DNA from: Actinomycetospora corticicola
GTDB lineage: Bacteria; Actinomycetota; Actinomycetes; Mycobacteriales; Pseudonocardiaceae
Reading direction: 5' to 3'
NCBI RefSeq assembly: GCF_013409505.1
Contig: NZ_JACCBN010000001.1
Span: forward strand, 2,914,001-2,978,000
DNA length: 64,000 bases
Position 1 is the first letter of the stretch, and the number at the start of each line of letters is the position of its first letter. The notes beneath the pieces are model-generated. The model did not search any database. It saw only the letters and a list, made by a program, of their open reading frames with translations, and had not been told where the DNA came from. Below are positions 47,801-57,100 of this stretch, piece by piece. The position numbers were made by a program, and so were the translations under genes.

Positions 47801-50065
47801 ATGACCCGCCCCACGCCGACGTCCGGCCCGCTGCCCGTCACGCCCGGAGAACTGGACGTGCACCTGCTCGTCGAGGGCTCGCACCGCGACCCGCACAGCG
47901 TGCTCGGGCCGCACCGCCGTCCGGCGAACCCCGGCACCGTCGTGGTCCGCACCCTGGCCCCCGGCGCCGACGAGGTCGACGTCGTGGTCGAGCAGGGCCC
48001 GACGGCGGGCCGCTACCCGCTGAGCCCCGTCGACACCTCCGGGCTCTTCGCCGGCCCGGTGCCAGGGCCGCTGCCCCACTACCGGCTCGCGATCCGCACC
48101 ACCGACGAGTCCGGCGGCGACACCCACGGCGAGGGCCACGAGCGCATCGTCGAGGACCCGTACCGCTTCTCCCCCGTCCTCGGCCCGGTCGACCTGCACC
48201 TCATCGGCGAGGGTCGCCACGAGCGGCTCTGGGAGGCCCTCGGGGCGCACTTCCGCCGCTGGCCGACCCCGTCGGGCCCGGTCGAGGGCACGTCGTTCAC
48301 CGTGTGGGCCCCCAACGCCCGCGGGGTGCGGGTCGTCGGTGACTGGGACCCCGAGCACGGCAGCTGGGACGGCGTCGCCACCCCGATGCGGGCCCTCGGA
48401 TCCGGGGTGTGGGAGCTCTTCCTGCCCGGCGTCGGGCTCGGCACCCGCTACGGCTTCCGCATCCTCACCCCCGCCGGTGTGTGGCTCGACAAGGCCGACC
48501 CGATGGCGTTCGCCGCGGACCTGCCGCCGACCCCCGCGTCGGTGGTCACCGCCTCGACCCACACCTGGGCCGACGAGGCCTGGATGACCCGTCGTCGGGA
48601 ATCCAAGGCCCACGCCGAGCCGATGAGCGTCTACGAGCTCCACGCCGGGTCGTGGCGGCAGGGCCTGACCTACGCCGAGCTGGCCGACGAGCTCGTCGAC
48701 TACCTCACCGAGCGCGGGTTCACCCACGTCGAGCTGCTGCCGGTGGCCGAGCACCCGTTCGGCGGGTCGTGGGGCTACCAGGTCTCGTCCTACTACGCGC
48801 CCTCGAGCCGCTTCGGCACCCCCGACGACTTCCGCACCTTCGTCGACACGATGCACCGCGCCGGCATCGGCGTGATCGTCGACTGGGTGCCCGCGCACTT
48901 CCCGCGCGACGAGTGGGCGCTCGCCCACTTCGACGGGACGCCCTGCTACGAGCACGGCGACCCGCGCCGCGGCGAGCAGCTCGACTGGGGCACGCTCGTG
49001 TTCGACTTCGGGCGCTCCCAGGTCCGCAACTTCCTCGTCGCGAACGCGCTGTACTGGCTCGAGGAGTTCCACGTCGACGGCCTGCGCGTGGACGCGGTCG
49101 CCTCGATGCTCTACCTGGACTACTCGCGCTCGGAGTGGACGCCCAACAAGTACGGCGGCCGCGAGAACCTCGAGGCGGTGTCGTTCCTCCAGGAGTTCAA
49201 CGCCACCGTCTACAAGCACCACCCCGGCGTCGTGACGATCGCCGAGGAGTCCACCGCCTGGCCCGGCGTCACCCGCCCCACCCACCTCGGCGGCCTCGGG
49301 TTCGGCATGAAGTGGAACATGGGTTGGATGCACGACACGCTCGACTACGTCATGCGTGACCCGGTGCACCGCGGCTACCACCACAACCAGATGACGTTCT
49401 CGCTGACCTACGCCTGGTCGGAGAACTACGTGCTGCCCTTCAGCCACGACGAGGTGGTGCACGGCAAGGGCTCGCTGTGGACCCGCATGCCCGACATGGG
49501 TCGCGGTGACCACGGCAAGGCCGCCGGGCTGCGCGCGCTGCTGGCCTACATGTGGGCCCACCCGGGCAAGCAGCTGCTGTTCATGGGGCAGGAGTTCGGG
49601 CAGGTCCGGGAGTGGTCCGAGGAGCGCTCGCTGGACTGGGAGCTGTTCGACGACCCGCTGCACGCCGGGATCGCCCGCCTCGTCACCGACCTCAACGCGG
49701 CCTACCGGGCCCACCCGGCGCTGTACGCGGGCGACACCGACCCGGCGGGCTTCTCCTGGATCGACGCGAACGACGCGGCCGGCAACGTCTTCTCGTTCGT
49801 GCGCCACGACCCGACCGGCGGCCCGGACGTGGTGTGCGTGGCGAACTTCGCCGGGCTCGTGCACGACCGCTACCGCGTCGGGATGCCGAAGGCCGGCCGC
49901 TGGCGCGAGGTGGTCAACACCGACGCCGACGTCTACGGGGGCGACGGGGCCGGCAACTTCGGGTCGGTGTTCGCGGCGTCCGTACCGCAGCACGGGCGCC
50001 CGGCGTCGGCGGAGATGACGCTGCCGGCCTCCGGGATGCTCTGGCTGGTCCACGACGGCGCCTGA
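47801..50065 (+). CDS. glgB: 1,4-alpha-glucan branching enzyme GlgB
   Basis: 754-aa GH13_9 branching enzyme that introduces alpha-1,6 branches in the glucan elongated by GlgE. Two N-terminal beta-sandwich domains (the first, about residues 15-105, is the extra N1 domain; the second CBM48 starts near 160 with [13 protein letters not shown]) precede the barrel: [10 protein letters not shown], nucleophile Asp in [11 protein letters not shown], Glu in [10 protein letters not shown], Asp in [12 protein letters not shown] 47801 is taken as start because it opens the conserved N1 domain; a TTG at 47735 is possible. About 100 nt separate it from mak. Confidence 0.94.
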   Translation: MTRPTPTSGPLPVTPGELDVHLLVEGSHRDPHSVLGPHRRPANPGTVVVRTLAPGADEVDVVVEQGPTAGRYPLSPVDTSGLFAGPVPGPLPHYRLAIRTTDESGGDTHGEGHERIVEDPYRFSPVLGPVDLHLIGEGRHERLWEALGAHFRRWPTPSGPVEGTSFTVWAPNARGVRVVGDWDPEHGSWDGVATPMRALGSGVWELFLPGVGLGTRYGFRILTPAGVWLDKADPMAFAADLPPTPASVVTASTHTWADEAWMTRRRESKAHAEPMSVYELHAGSWRQGLTYAELADELVDYLTERGFTHVELLPVAEHPFGGSWGYQVSSYYAPSSRFGTPDDFRTFVDTMHRAGIGVIVDWVPAHFPRDEWALAHFDGTPCYEHGDPRRGEQLDWGTLVFDFGRSQVRNFLVANALYWLEEFHVDGLRVDAVASMLYLDYSRSEWTPNKYGGRENLEAVSFLQEFNATVYKHHPGVVTIAEESTAWPGVTRPTHLGGLGFGMKWNMGWMHDTLDYVMRDPVHRGYHHNQMTFSLTYAWSENYVLPFSHDEVVHGKGSLWTRMPDMGRGDHGKAAGLRALLAYMWAHPGKQLLFMGQEFGQVREWSEERSLDWELFDDPLHAGIARLVTDLNAAYRAHPALYAGDTDPAGFSWIDANDAAGNVFSFVRHDPTGGPDVVCVANFAGLVHDRYRVGMPKAGRWREVVNTDADVYGGDGAGNFGSVFAASVPQHGRPASAEMTLPASGMLWLVHDGA

Positions 50066-50070
50066 GCACC

Positions 50071-50148
50071 TCCCGGTGCCAGCAATGCCCTCTCGGCGTG
50101 CTCCTCCTGATTGCTTGCAGACCAGCGGCAGGAAAGGCGGCATCGTCG
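50071..50148. repeat. Diverged palindromic repeat after glgB (family 1, copy 3)
   Basis: Starts CTCCCGGTGCCAGCAATGCC and ends GGCAGGAAAGGCGGCATCG. The outer parts match the complement of 15060-15117 (CTCTCGGTGACAGCAATGC ... GACAGGAAAGC). The centre differs in length. It lies between glgB and the metallopeptidase gene. Confidence 0.55.
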
Positions 50149-50199
50149 AATCGCCCCATTCCGCCCCCACGGCCGACCCGGCTCCCGCACACTGATCAG

Positions 50200-51552
50200 G
50201 TGCGGATCCGGGTCGTGCTCGCGGTGGTGGCGGTGCTCGCCGTCCTGCTCACGGCGGGGTGCGCCTCGGCGGTCGACGGGCGGGCGTTCGCCGGCCCGCA
50301 GGTCAGCGCCGGCCTCGACCCGCAGTTCGTCCGCGACAACGACGGGTCGGACGACGACCGGCTCGCCGCCGCCGTCCTGCGCGACCTCGAGGGCTGGTGG
50401 GGCGAGCAGTTCCCGCGCGTCGCGGACGGGCAGCGCTTCGAGCCGCCGAAGGGCTACTTCTCGGTCGACTCGTCGCGGCCCGGGCCGCCCCCGCCCTGCA
50501 CGGAGTCCACCGACGAGGTCGAGGGCAACGCCTTCTACTGCCCGCGGGCCGACGTCATCGCCTACGACCGCGCGGCCCTGATCCCCGTGCTGCGCGAGGA
50601 GTTCGGGGACTCGGCGGTCGTCGTCGTCCTCGCCCACGAGTTCGGGCACGCCGTCCAGCAGCGCCTGGAGGACACCGTCGCCACCAGCGCGAGCCTCGGC
50701 TCCGGGGCCCCGACGATCCTGTCCGAGGGCCAGGCGGACTGCTACGCCGGCTCGTTCCTGCGCGCGGTGCACGACGGCGACACCTCCGACCTGCGTACCG
50801 GCGACGCCGGGATCGACGCCGCGATGAGCGCGCTGATCACCTTCCGCGACCCGGTGGGCACCGACGCCCGCGACGACCGGGCGCACGGCAACGCGTTCGA
50901 CCGCGTGTCCTCCTTCCAGGACGGCTACGCCGACGGCGCCGGCTCCTGCGCGCAGATGACGCTGACCAACCGCTCGTTCACCCAGCAGGCGTTCGCGTCC
51001 CTGTCCGACGCGCAGAGCGGGGGGAACCTGCCGCTGCCCGACCTGCTGCGCGCCATGGGCACCGACCTCGACCGGTTCTTCGGCGCGCTGGTGAAGGCCA
51101 AGGGCGGGCAGTGGACGGCGCCCACGATCCGCCAGGGGCAGGACGCCTGCGGGCAGGGCGCGGTCGGGCTGTGCGACGGCGGCGTGGTCCAGGCCGACGA
51201 GGCGCTGGACGGGATCCACGACGGGCTCGGCGACTACGCCAGCGGCACCCTGCTCGCCTCCCGCTACGCGCTCGCCGCGCTGGCCGCCACCGGCCGCCCG
51301 ACGACGGGTCCCGCCGCAGGCCGCACGGCGCTCTGCCTGGCCGGGGCCTACACCGCCGACGTCGGCGCCCCGGGCTCGGACTTCAGCCTCTCCCCCGGCG
51401 ACCTCGACGAGGCCGTCAACCTCCTGCGTCGCAGTGACGACGCCGCGACCGCCACCGACGGGACGGTCGCCGACACCACGGCGTACGCGCGGATCGCCGA
51501 CTTCCGGCAGGGGGTCGACGGCGGCGCGGACCGCTGCCTCGCCCTACGCTGA
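50200..51552 (+). CDS. Neutral zinc metallopeptidase lipoprotein (YpfJ/Zn_peptidase family)
   Basis: 450-aa exported protein with a signal ending in lipobox LTAGC, so probably anchored to the outer face of the membrane. The zinc motif HEFGH is at residues 146-150 (VVLAHEFGHAVQQ), with a downstream SEGQADCYAGSF segment carrying the third ligand Glu, as in the putative neutral zinc metallopeptidase family. Four cysteines in the C-terminal half suggest disulphides. Substrate unknown. GTG start with no Shine-Dalgarno; CACACTGATCAG upstream may be a leaderless promoter. Confidence 0.82.
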   Translation: MRIRVVLAVVAVLAVLLTAGCASAVDGRAFAGPQVSAGLDPQFVRDNDGSDDDRLAAAVLRDLEGWWGEQFPRVADGQRFEPPKGYFSVDSSRPGPPPPCTESTDEVEGNAFYCPRADVIAYDRAALIPVLREEFGDSAVVVVLAHEFGHAVQQRLEDTVATSASLGSGAPTILSEGQADCYAGSFLRAVHDGDTSDLRTGDAGIDAAMSALITFRDPVGTDARDDRAHGNAFDRVSSFQDGYADGAGSCAQMTLTNRSFTQQAFASLSDAQSGGNLPLPDLLRAMGTDLDRFFGALVKAKGGQWTAPTIRQGQDACGQGAVGLCDGGVVQADEALDGIHDGLGDYASGTLLASRYALAALAATGRPTTGPAAGRTALCLAGAYTADVGAPGSDFSLSPGDLDEAVNLLRRSDDAATATDGTVADTTAYARIADFRQGVDGGADRCLALR

Positions 51553-51559
51553 CCGGCCG

Positions 51560-52237
51560 ATGGCCACGATCCGGCACCACCCCGAGGCGATCGGGGTCGG
51601 GCTCCTGCTCAGCGCCGTCGGTGGCTACCTCGACGCCTACACCTACGTCGGGTACGGCGGGGTGTTCGCGAACGCGCAGACCGGCAACGTGGTGCTGCTG
51701 GCGATCGGGCTGATCCGCGGCGAGTTCGCCGAGGCGCTGCGCCACGTGCCCCCGCTGCTGTCGTTCCTGGTGGGGCTCGGTGTGGCGGAGTCGCTGGCCC
51801 GCCCGTGGGCGCGCCGCACCCTGCGGCGGCCGGCACGGGTGGTCCTCGGGACCGAGGCGCTGGTCCTGGCGCTCGTCGCCCTGATCGCCCTGCCGAACAC
51901 GGTGGTCACCGTCGCGGTCGCGTTCGTCGCCGCCCTGCAGGTCTCGACGTTCAAGAAGGTGGGCGACGTCCCCTACAACGCGACCGTCACCACCGGGAAC
52001 CTGCGCAGCCTCGTCGCCGAGTTCGCGAACTGGTGGGCCGACCGCGTGTCCGGCGCCCGCCGACGGTTCGGCGTGCTCGCCGGGATCGTGCTGTCGTTCG
52101 CCGGCGGGGCCGCCGTCGGCGCCGCCCTCACCCTGACGACGGGCCGCTTCGCCGGGCTCCTCCCGGCGGTCGCGGTGCTGGTGGCGCTGACCGCGATCGC
52201 CGTGGAGACCCGTCGTCGGGAGAGGGAGGAGCGCTAG
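51560..52237 (+). CDS. DUF1275 (YoaK-like) membrane protein
   Basis: 225-aa integral membrane protein with about six hydrophobic segments and the family signatures [23 protein letters not shown] and [23 protein letters not shown]. Function of the family is not established. The start lies 8 nt after the metallopeptidase stop. The 3' end overlaps the converging thioredoxin gene by four bases (CTAG shared). Confidence 0.85.
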   Translation: MATIRHHPEAIGVGLLLSAVGGYLDAYTYVGYGGVFANAQTGNVVLLAIGLIRGEFAEALRHVPPLLSFLVGLGVAESLARPWARRTLRRPARVVLGTEALVLALVALIALPNTVVTVAVAFVAALQVSTFKKVGDVPYNATVTTGNLRSLVAEFANWWADRVSGARRRFGVLAGIVLSFAGGAAVGAALTLTTGRFAGLLPAVAVLVALTAIAVETRRREREER

Positions 52238-53235
52238 TAGAGCGCGCGGGCGAGGGCGCGGCGGGCCGTGGTGACCCGCGGGTCGTCCGGGGCGAAGAGC
52301 TCGAAGAGCGACACCAGGTGCTCGCGGGCCGCGTCGCGGTCCTCGGCGGCGGTGCGCTGCACGGTCTTCACGAGACGGTCGAACGCGGCCTCGACCTGCC
52401 CGCCGGCGAGTTCGGCGTCGGCGGCCGCCTTCTGCGCGGCGACGTCGTCGGGGCTGGCGTCGGCCGCGGCGATCGCGGACGGGTCGGCCGACTCCGCGCG
52501 GGCCATGAACCGCACCTGGGCGAGCGCGGCCTGGGCCTCGGCGTTGGCGGGCTCGACGGCGAGGATCTGCTCGTAGGCGGCGACCGCGGCGTCGTAGTCA
52601 CCGCGCTCGAGGGCGTCCTCGGCGGCGACGAACCGCGGGTCCTCCGGCTCGGGCTCCGGCTCGGCCGCCCCCGTCGCCGGGCCGCGGGCCTCGGCCTCCG
52701 CGATGCCGGGCATCCGGTCGCGCAGCGCGTCGAGGATCTGCGCGATCCAGCCGCGCAGCTGCTCCTCGGGCTGCACACCGGAGAACGACGTGACGGGCTG
52801 CTGCGCGACGACGACGTGGACCGTCGGGATCGACTGCACCTGGAACATCTGGGCGATGCGCGGGTTCGCGTCGACGTCGACCTTGGCGAGGATCCAGGAC
52901 CCGTTGCCCTCGGCGGCGAGCTTCTCCAGCGTCGGCGAGAGCTGCTTGCAGGGCTGGCACCACTCGGCCCAGAGGTCCACGACGACGGGGACCGTCATCG
53001 ACCGCTCGAGCACCTCGTCCTGGAAGGTGTCCTCGGTGACGTCGACGACGAAGGAGCCGGCGGCGGGAGCCGGGGCCTGTCCCGGGTCCGGCGGCGGGGT
53101 GGGGGTCGCGGGCCGGGCCTGCTGCGTGGAGCGCTGCTCCGCGCGGGCCTTCAGCCCGGACAGGTCGACGGCCCCGGCCATGGCCGAGGACAGGGCTGCC
53201 GCCTGCGCGGCCTGACGGGGATCGGGGCGTGCCAC
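52234..53235 (-). CDS. Thioredoxin-domain tetratricopeptide protein (CnoX/YbbN-like)
   Basis: 333-aa cytosolic protein: a Pro/Ala-rich N-terminus (1-58), a thioredoxin domain with active site WCQPC (about residues 91-95) and cis-Pro loop SIPTV, an acidic linker, then TPR-like helices (from about 200). The layout matches YbbN/CnoX co-chaperones, which protect clients from overoxidation. Unlike E. coli CnoX, both redox cysteines are present, so disulphide chemistry is possible. GTG start at 53235, three bases after the small upstream gene. Confidence 0.87.
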   Translation of the reverse strand: MARPDPRQAAQAAALSSAMAGAVDLSGLKARAEQRSTQQARPATPTPPPDPGQAPAPAAGSFVVDVTEDTFQDEVLERSMTVPVVVDLWAEWCQPCKQLSPTLEKLAAEGNGSWILAKVDVDANPRIAQMFQVQSIPTVHVVVAQQPVTSFSGVQPEEQLRGWIAQILDALRDRMPGIAEAEARGPATGAAEPEPEPEDPRFVAAEDALERGDYDAAVAAYEQILAVEPANAEAQAALAQVRFMARAESADPSAIAAADASPDDVAAQKAAADAELAGGQVEAAFDRLVKTVQRTAAEDRDAAREHLVSLFELFAPDDPRVTTARRALARALY

Positions 53236-53238
53236 GCG

Positions 53239-53544
53239 TCAATCCTGCCAGCTCGACAGACGCTCCTCGACCCGTGCCACCTTCGCGTCCATCTGACCGG
53301 TCCAGCCCGGCCGGATGTCGGCCTTCAGCACGAGCGACACGCGGCTGCCGTAGCGGCCCGCGGCCTCGGTCGCCCGCTTCACCACGTCCATCACCTCGTC
53401 CCACTCCCCCTCGAGCGAGGTGAACATCGACGAGGTCTCGTGCGGCAGCCCGGACTCGCGGACCACGCGCACGGCGGCGGCCACGGCCTCGCTCACCGAA
53501 TCGGACTCCCCGCCACTGGGGGCGACACTGAAGGCGACGATCAT
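53239..53544 (-). CDS. MTH1187/YkoF-family (thiamine-binding-like) protein
   Basis: 101-aa protein of the MTH1187 family (DUF77), beginning MIVAFSVAPSG and containing the ETSSMFTSLEGEWDEVMDVV segment that forms the ligand-binding ferredoxin-like fold. Some relatives bind thiamine or its pyrimidine; the ligand here is unproven. It is cotranscribed with the thioredoxin-TPR gene (3-nt gap) and divergent from a MarR regulator by 29 nt. Confidence 0.8.
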   Translation of the reverse strand: MIVAFSVAPSGGESDSVSEAVAAAVRVVRESGLPHETSSMFTSLEGEWDEVMDVVKRATEAAGRYGSRVSLVLKADIRPGWTGQMDAKVARVEERLSSWQD

Positions 53545-53560
53545 CCGACCATTGTCCTGC

Positions 53561-53566
53561 TAGATT
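53561..53566 (+). promoter_or_regulatory. Putative -10 element of a leaderless MarR-regulator transcript
   Basis: TAGATT followed by 7 nt and then the ATG at 53574, with no Shine-Dalgarno. The 29-nt gap to the divergent MTH1187-family gene would have to hold both promoters. Confidence 0.45.
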
Positions 53567-53573
53567 CCCGCCG

Positions 53574-54077
53574 ATGCCCGCGTCCGACCCGTTGCCGTTC
53601 GACCCCATCGAGCGGGCCGCCGACATCTGGGCGAGCAAGATCGGCGACGCCACCACGATGGCCGCCACCACCAGCGTCTTCCGGGTCCAGCAGATCCTGC
53701 AGCAGGCCGTCGACGCCGCGCTGCGCCCGCACGAGCTGACGTTCGCCCGCTACGAGGCGCTCGTGCTCCTGACCTTCTCCCGGCACGGCGCCCTGCCGAT
53801 GAGCCTCATGGGTCAGCGGCTGCAGCTGCACCCCACGTCGATCACCAACATCGTCGACCGCCTCGAGGGCGCCGCGCTGGTCCGGCGCACGCCGCACCCG
53901 ACCGACAAGCGCACCACCCTCGTCGAGATCACCGACGCCGGCCGGGCGCGCTGCGAGGAGGCGACGGCGGCCGTGAACGCCGTGGACTTCGGCCTGGTCG
54001 GGCTCGGCGCCGACGAGGCCCGGACCCTCTTCGGGCTGCTCGCCCGGGTCCGGCACGCCGCCGGCGACTTCGGCTGA
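53574..54077 (+). CDS. MarR-family transcriptional regulator
   Basis: 167-aa winged-helix regulator. The MarR core is clear: TFARYEALVLLTFSRHGALPMSLMGQRLQLHPTSITNIVDRLEGAALVRRTPHPTDKRTTLVEIT, with the DxR wing motif as DKR. The effector is unknown. Its divergent neighbour (thioredoxin/MTH1187 operon) is the natural first target. The converging CydDC gene ends 33 nt after its stop. Confidence 0.88.
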   Translation: MPASDPLPFDPIERAADIWASKIGDATTMAATTSVFRVQQILQQAVDAALRPHELTFARYEALVLLTFSRHGALPMSLMGQRLQLHPTSITNIVDRLEGAALVRRTPHPTDKRTTLVEITDAGRARCEEATAAVNAVDFGLVGLGADEARTLFGLLARVRHAAGDFG

Positions 54078-54110
54078 TCCTCCCTCTTCCCTTCCCGACG
54101 CCGGGTCGGG

Positions 54111-57100
54111 TCAGCTCGCGACGAGCGCCCCGCTCCGGAGCTCCCCGTCGACGAGCTCCAGCACCGTGTCCATCCGGTCCAGGCCCTCCGGTCGGTGGGT
54201 GAGCAGCAGGACGGTGTGGTCCCCGGCGAGCAGGTCCGCCATCAGCGCCTGCGCCGTCGCGACGTCGAGCCCCTCGGTCGGCTCGTCGAGGAGCCACACG
54301 CCCGGCCCCGCCAGCACGAGCCGGGCCGCCGCGAGCCGACGCCGCTCCCCGCCCGAGATGCTCCCGGGGCCGATGACGGTGTCCAGCCCGTCGCCGAGCG
54401 TCGCGACCCACCCGTCGAGGTGCACCCGGCGCAGCGCGGCGTGGAGGCGCTCGTCGTCGGCGTCCGGGGCGGCGAGCAGCAGGTTCCGGCGCACGGAGGT
54501 GGTGAAGACGTGGTCGTGGTCGCCGAGCAGCCCGATCCGCCGTCGCACCTCGTCGCCCGGCAGGTCGCGGACGTCGACCCCGTCGATCGTCACACGTCCC
54601 GACGCCGGGTCGAGGAACTTCAGCAGCACCGCCGCCAGCGTCGACTTCCCCGAGCCCGACACCCCCGTCACGCCGACCCGCGCGCCGGGCGGCAGGTCGA
54701 GGTCGACGTCCCGCAGCGCCTGCCGGGCACCCCACCCCGCGGTGAGGCCGTGCACGGTGACCGCCGCGGGCGTCGCGTGGCCCTGCGTCGATGGCTCCTC
54801 CGACGCATCCAGTGCCACAGATCGGCCACCGACGCCCCGGCCGTCGTCACCCCGACCGTCGTCACCGGTCGACCGTGGCGACCTGCTGACCTCCGACGTC
54901 AGCGGTGGCACACGGCTGACATCCGGGACGCCGAGGCGCTCGACCGAGCGTGGCGACCTGCTGACGTCCGACGTCAGCGGTGGCACACAGCTGTCATCAG
55001 CCGGGTCCGCCGCGGGCGGCGGCACGGACGCGAGCACCTCGGTCCGGGCGCGGGCCTGACGTCCCCGCACCAGGGCCCGGGCGGCCCCGGGCAGGGCGAG
55101 CACGGTGCCGGCGAGGGCGGTCGGCAGCAGGACGACGATCCCGACCAGCTCCGGCGACGCCTCGAGCGACACCGCGGCGAGGGCGGCGCCGACCGTCGTG
55201 ACGCCGAGCGCCAGGTGGGCGACCCCGTCGAGCAGGCCCTCGTGCACCGCGGCCCGACGCCGGGCCCGGTCCAGGTCGGCCGCGCGGGCCCGTGGGACGG
55301 CGAGCACGTCGTCGCGGTCGCGCACGACCAGTTCCTCCCGGGCGGCGAGGGTCTCGACGACGGCGGCCCGGAGGCGGTCCCCGGCCCGGTCGAGCACCGG
55401 ACCGTCGCGGCGCGCCAGGCCGGCCGCCAGCAGGGGCACCGCCACGCCCGCGACGCCGAGGCCCACCACGAGAGCGGGCAGGGTCGCGGGCACCGCGAGC
55501 CAGGCGACGAGCAGCACGACCGGGAGCACCAGCGCGGCGACCAGCACCGGCTGCCGTCCGCGCACGAGACCGTCGAGCCGGACGTCGACGTCGTCGACCG
55601 CCCGGGCCAGCAGGTCACCCCGTCGGCCGGCGACCGCGCCCGGCACCCGGTCGACGAGCACCGCGACGAGGGCCCGGCGCCACCCGGCGACGCGGGCGAG
55701 GGCGTCGTCGTGGGTCACGAGCCGCTCCAGGTAGCGCAGCAGCGGGCGCAGGACGGCCGTCCCGCGCACGATCACCACCGCGATCGACAGCGTCAGCACC
55801 GGCGGTCGCGCGTCGGCCCGCACGATCAACCACGTCGACGCCGCCGTCAGGACCAGCCCGGCGAGCACGGACCCGGCGCCCAGCGCGACCCCACCCGCCG
55901 TCCGGAACCCGCGGCGAGAACCCGCCCCCGAAGCGTGAGGGGAACCCTCGAGCGCTCTTGTGGCACCAGGGTTCCCCTCACGCGGGACGGGGGGACCGCT
56001 GGGACGCGCCAGCGTCACGACCCGGTCGGCCGCAGCGAGGGCAGCCGGCCGGTGCGCGACCAGCAGCACCGCCGCGCCCCGGGCGGCGGCCGCCCGCAGC
56101 AGGTCGAGCACCCGGGCCTCGGTGGCGGCGTCGAGATGGGCGGTCGGCTCGTCGAGCAGCACCGTCTGGCGTGGGTCGGCCTCGAGCGCCACGAGCACCC
56201 GGGCGAGCGCGAGCCGCTCCCGCTGGCCGGCCGACACCGAGCCGCCCTCCTCGGCCAGCGACGCGTCGACGTCGAACGGCAGGTCCAGGGCGTCCAGCAC
56301 GGACCGGTCAGACGACCCCAGGGCCTCGCCGACCGTCCGCGCGTGCGGGAGCGTCGGGCGCTGCGGCAGGTACTGCACCGGTCCGCCGACCGCCACGGTG
56401 CCCTCGTCCGCCCGGATCGCGCCCGCCAGCACGCGGAGCAGCGTCGTCTTCCCGGCGCCCGACTCGCCGGCCAGCGCCACGACCTCCCCGGGCGCCACCT
56501 CGAGCGAGTCCAACACCAACGCGTCCGCCCGCCGCTGCGGGTAGCGGACGCGGACGGCGGAGGCGCGGACGCCCGCTGCGCCCGGCCGATCGCCCGGACC
56601 ACGGGCGGCACTCACGAGCCCGGAGGGCACCTGCGCGTCGTGGAACCGTGACCCGACCTCCCGGATCGGCCGGTACGCCTCGGGCGCCAGCAGGATCGCG
56701 ACGAGCGCGGGCGCCAGACCGAGCGAACCGTCCACCACGCGCAGCCCGGCCGACACCGCGACCAGCCCGACCGACACCGTCGCCACGAGGTCCAGCGCCG
56801 TCGTCGACAGGAACGCGACCCGCAGCACGGACGCGGTCGCACGCCGATGCGCCTCCCCGGTCCGCGCCACCTCGTCGACCTGACGGCGGGCGCGCCCGAA
56901 CAGGCGCAGGGTCGCGAGCCCGGTGACGACGTCGAGCACGTGCCCCGACAGCCGCTCCCCGGCGGCCCACTGCGCGGCCGCACGCTTCTCGGTGACCCAG
57001 CCGATCAACGCCGCGAACACCGGCAGCAACGGCAGCGTGACCAGCACGATCACCGCCGAGGTCCGGTCCGCGAGGAACAGCCCGACGAGCACCAGCGGCG

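Noticed and set aside
53545..53573. Possible TPP riboswitch before the MTH1187-family (thiamine-binding-like) gene
   Set aside because: Only 29 nt separate it from the divergent MarR gene, too short for a TPP aptamer, and no conserved CUGAGA-type core is present.
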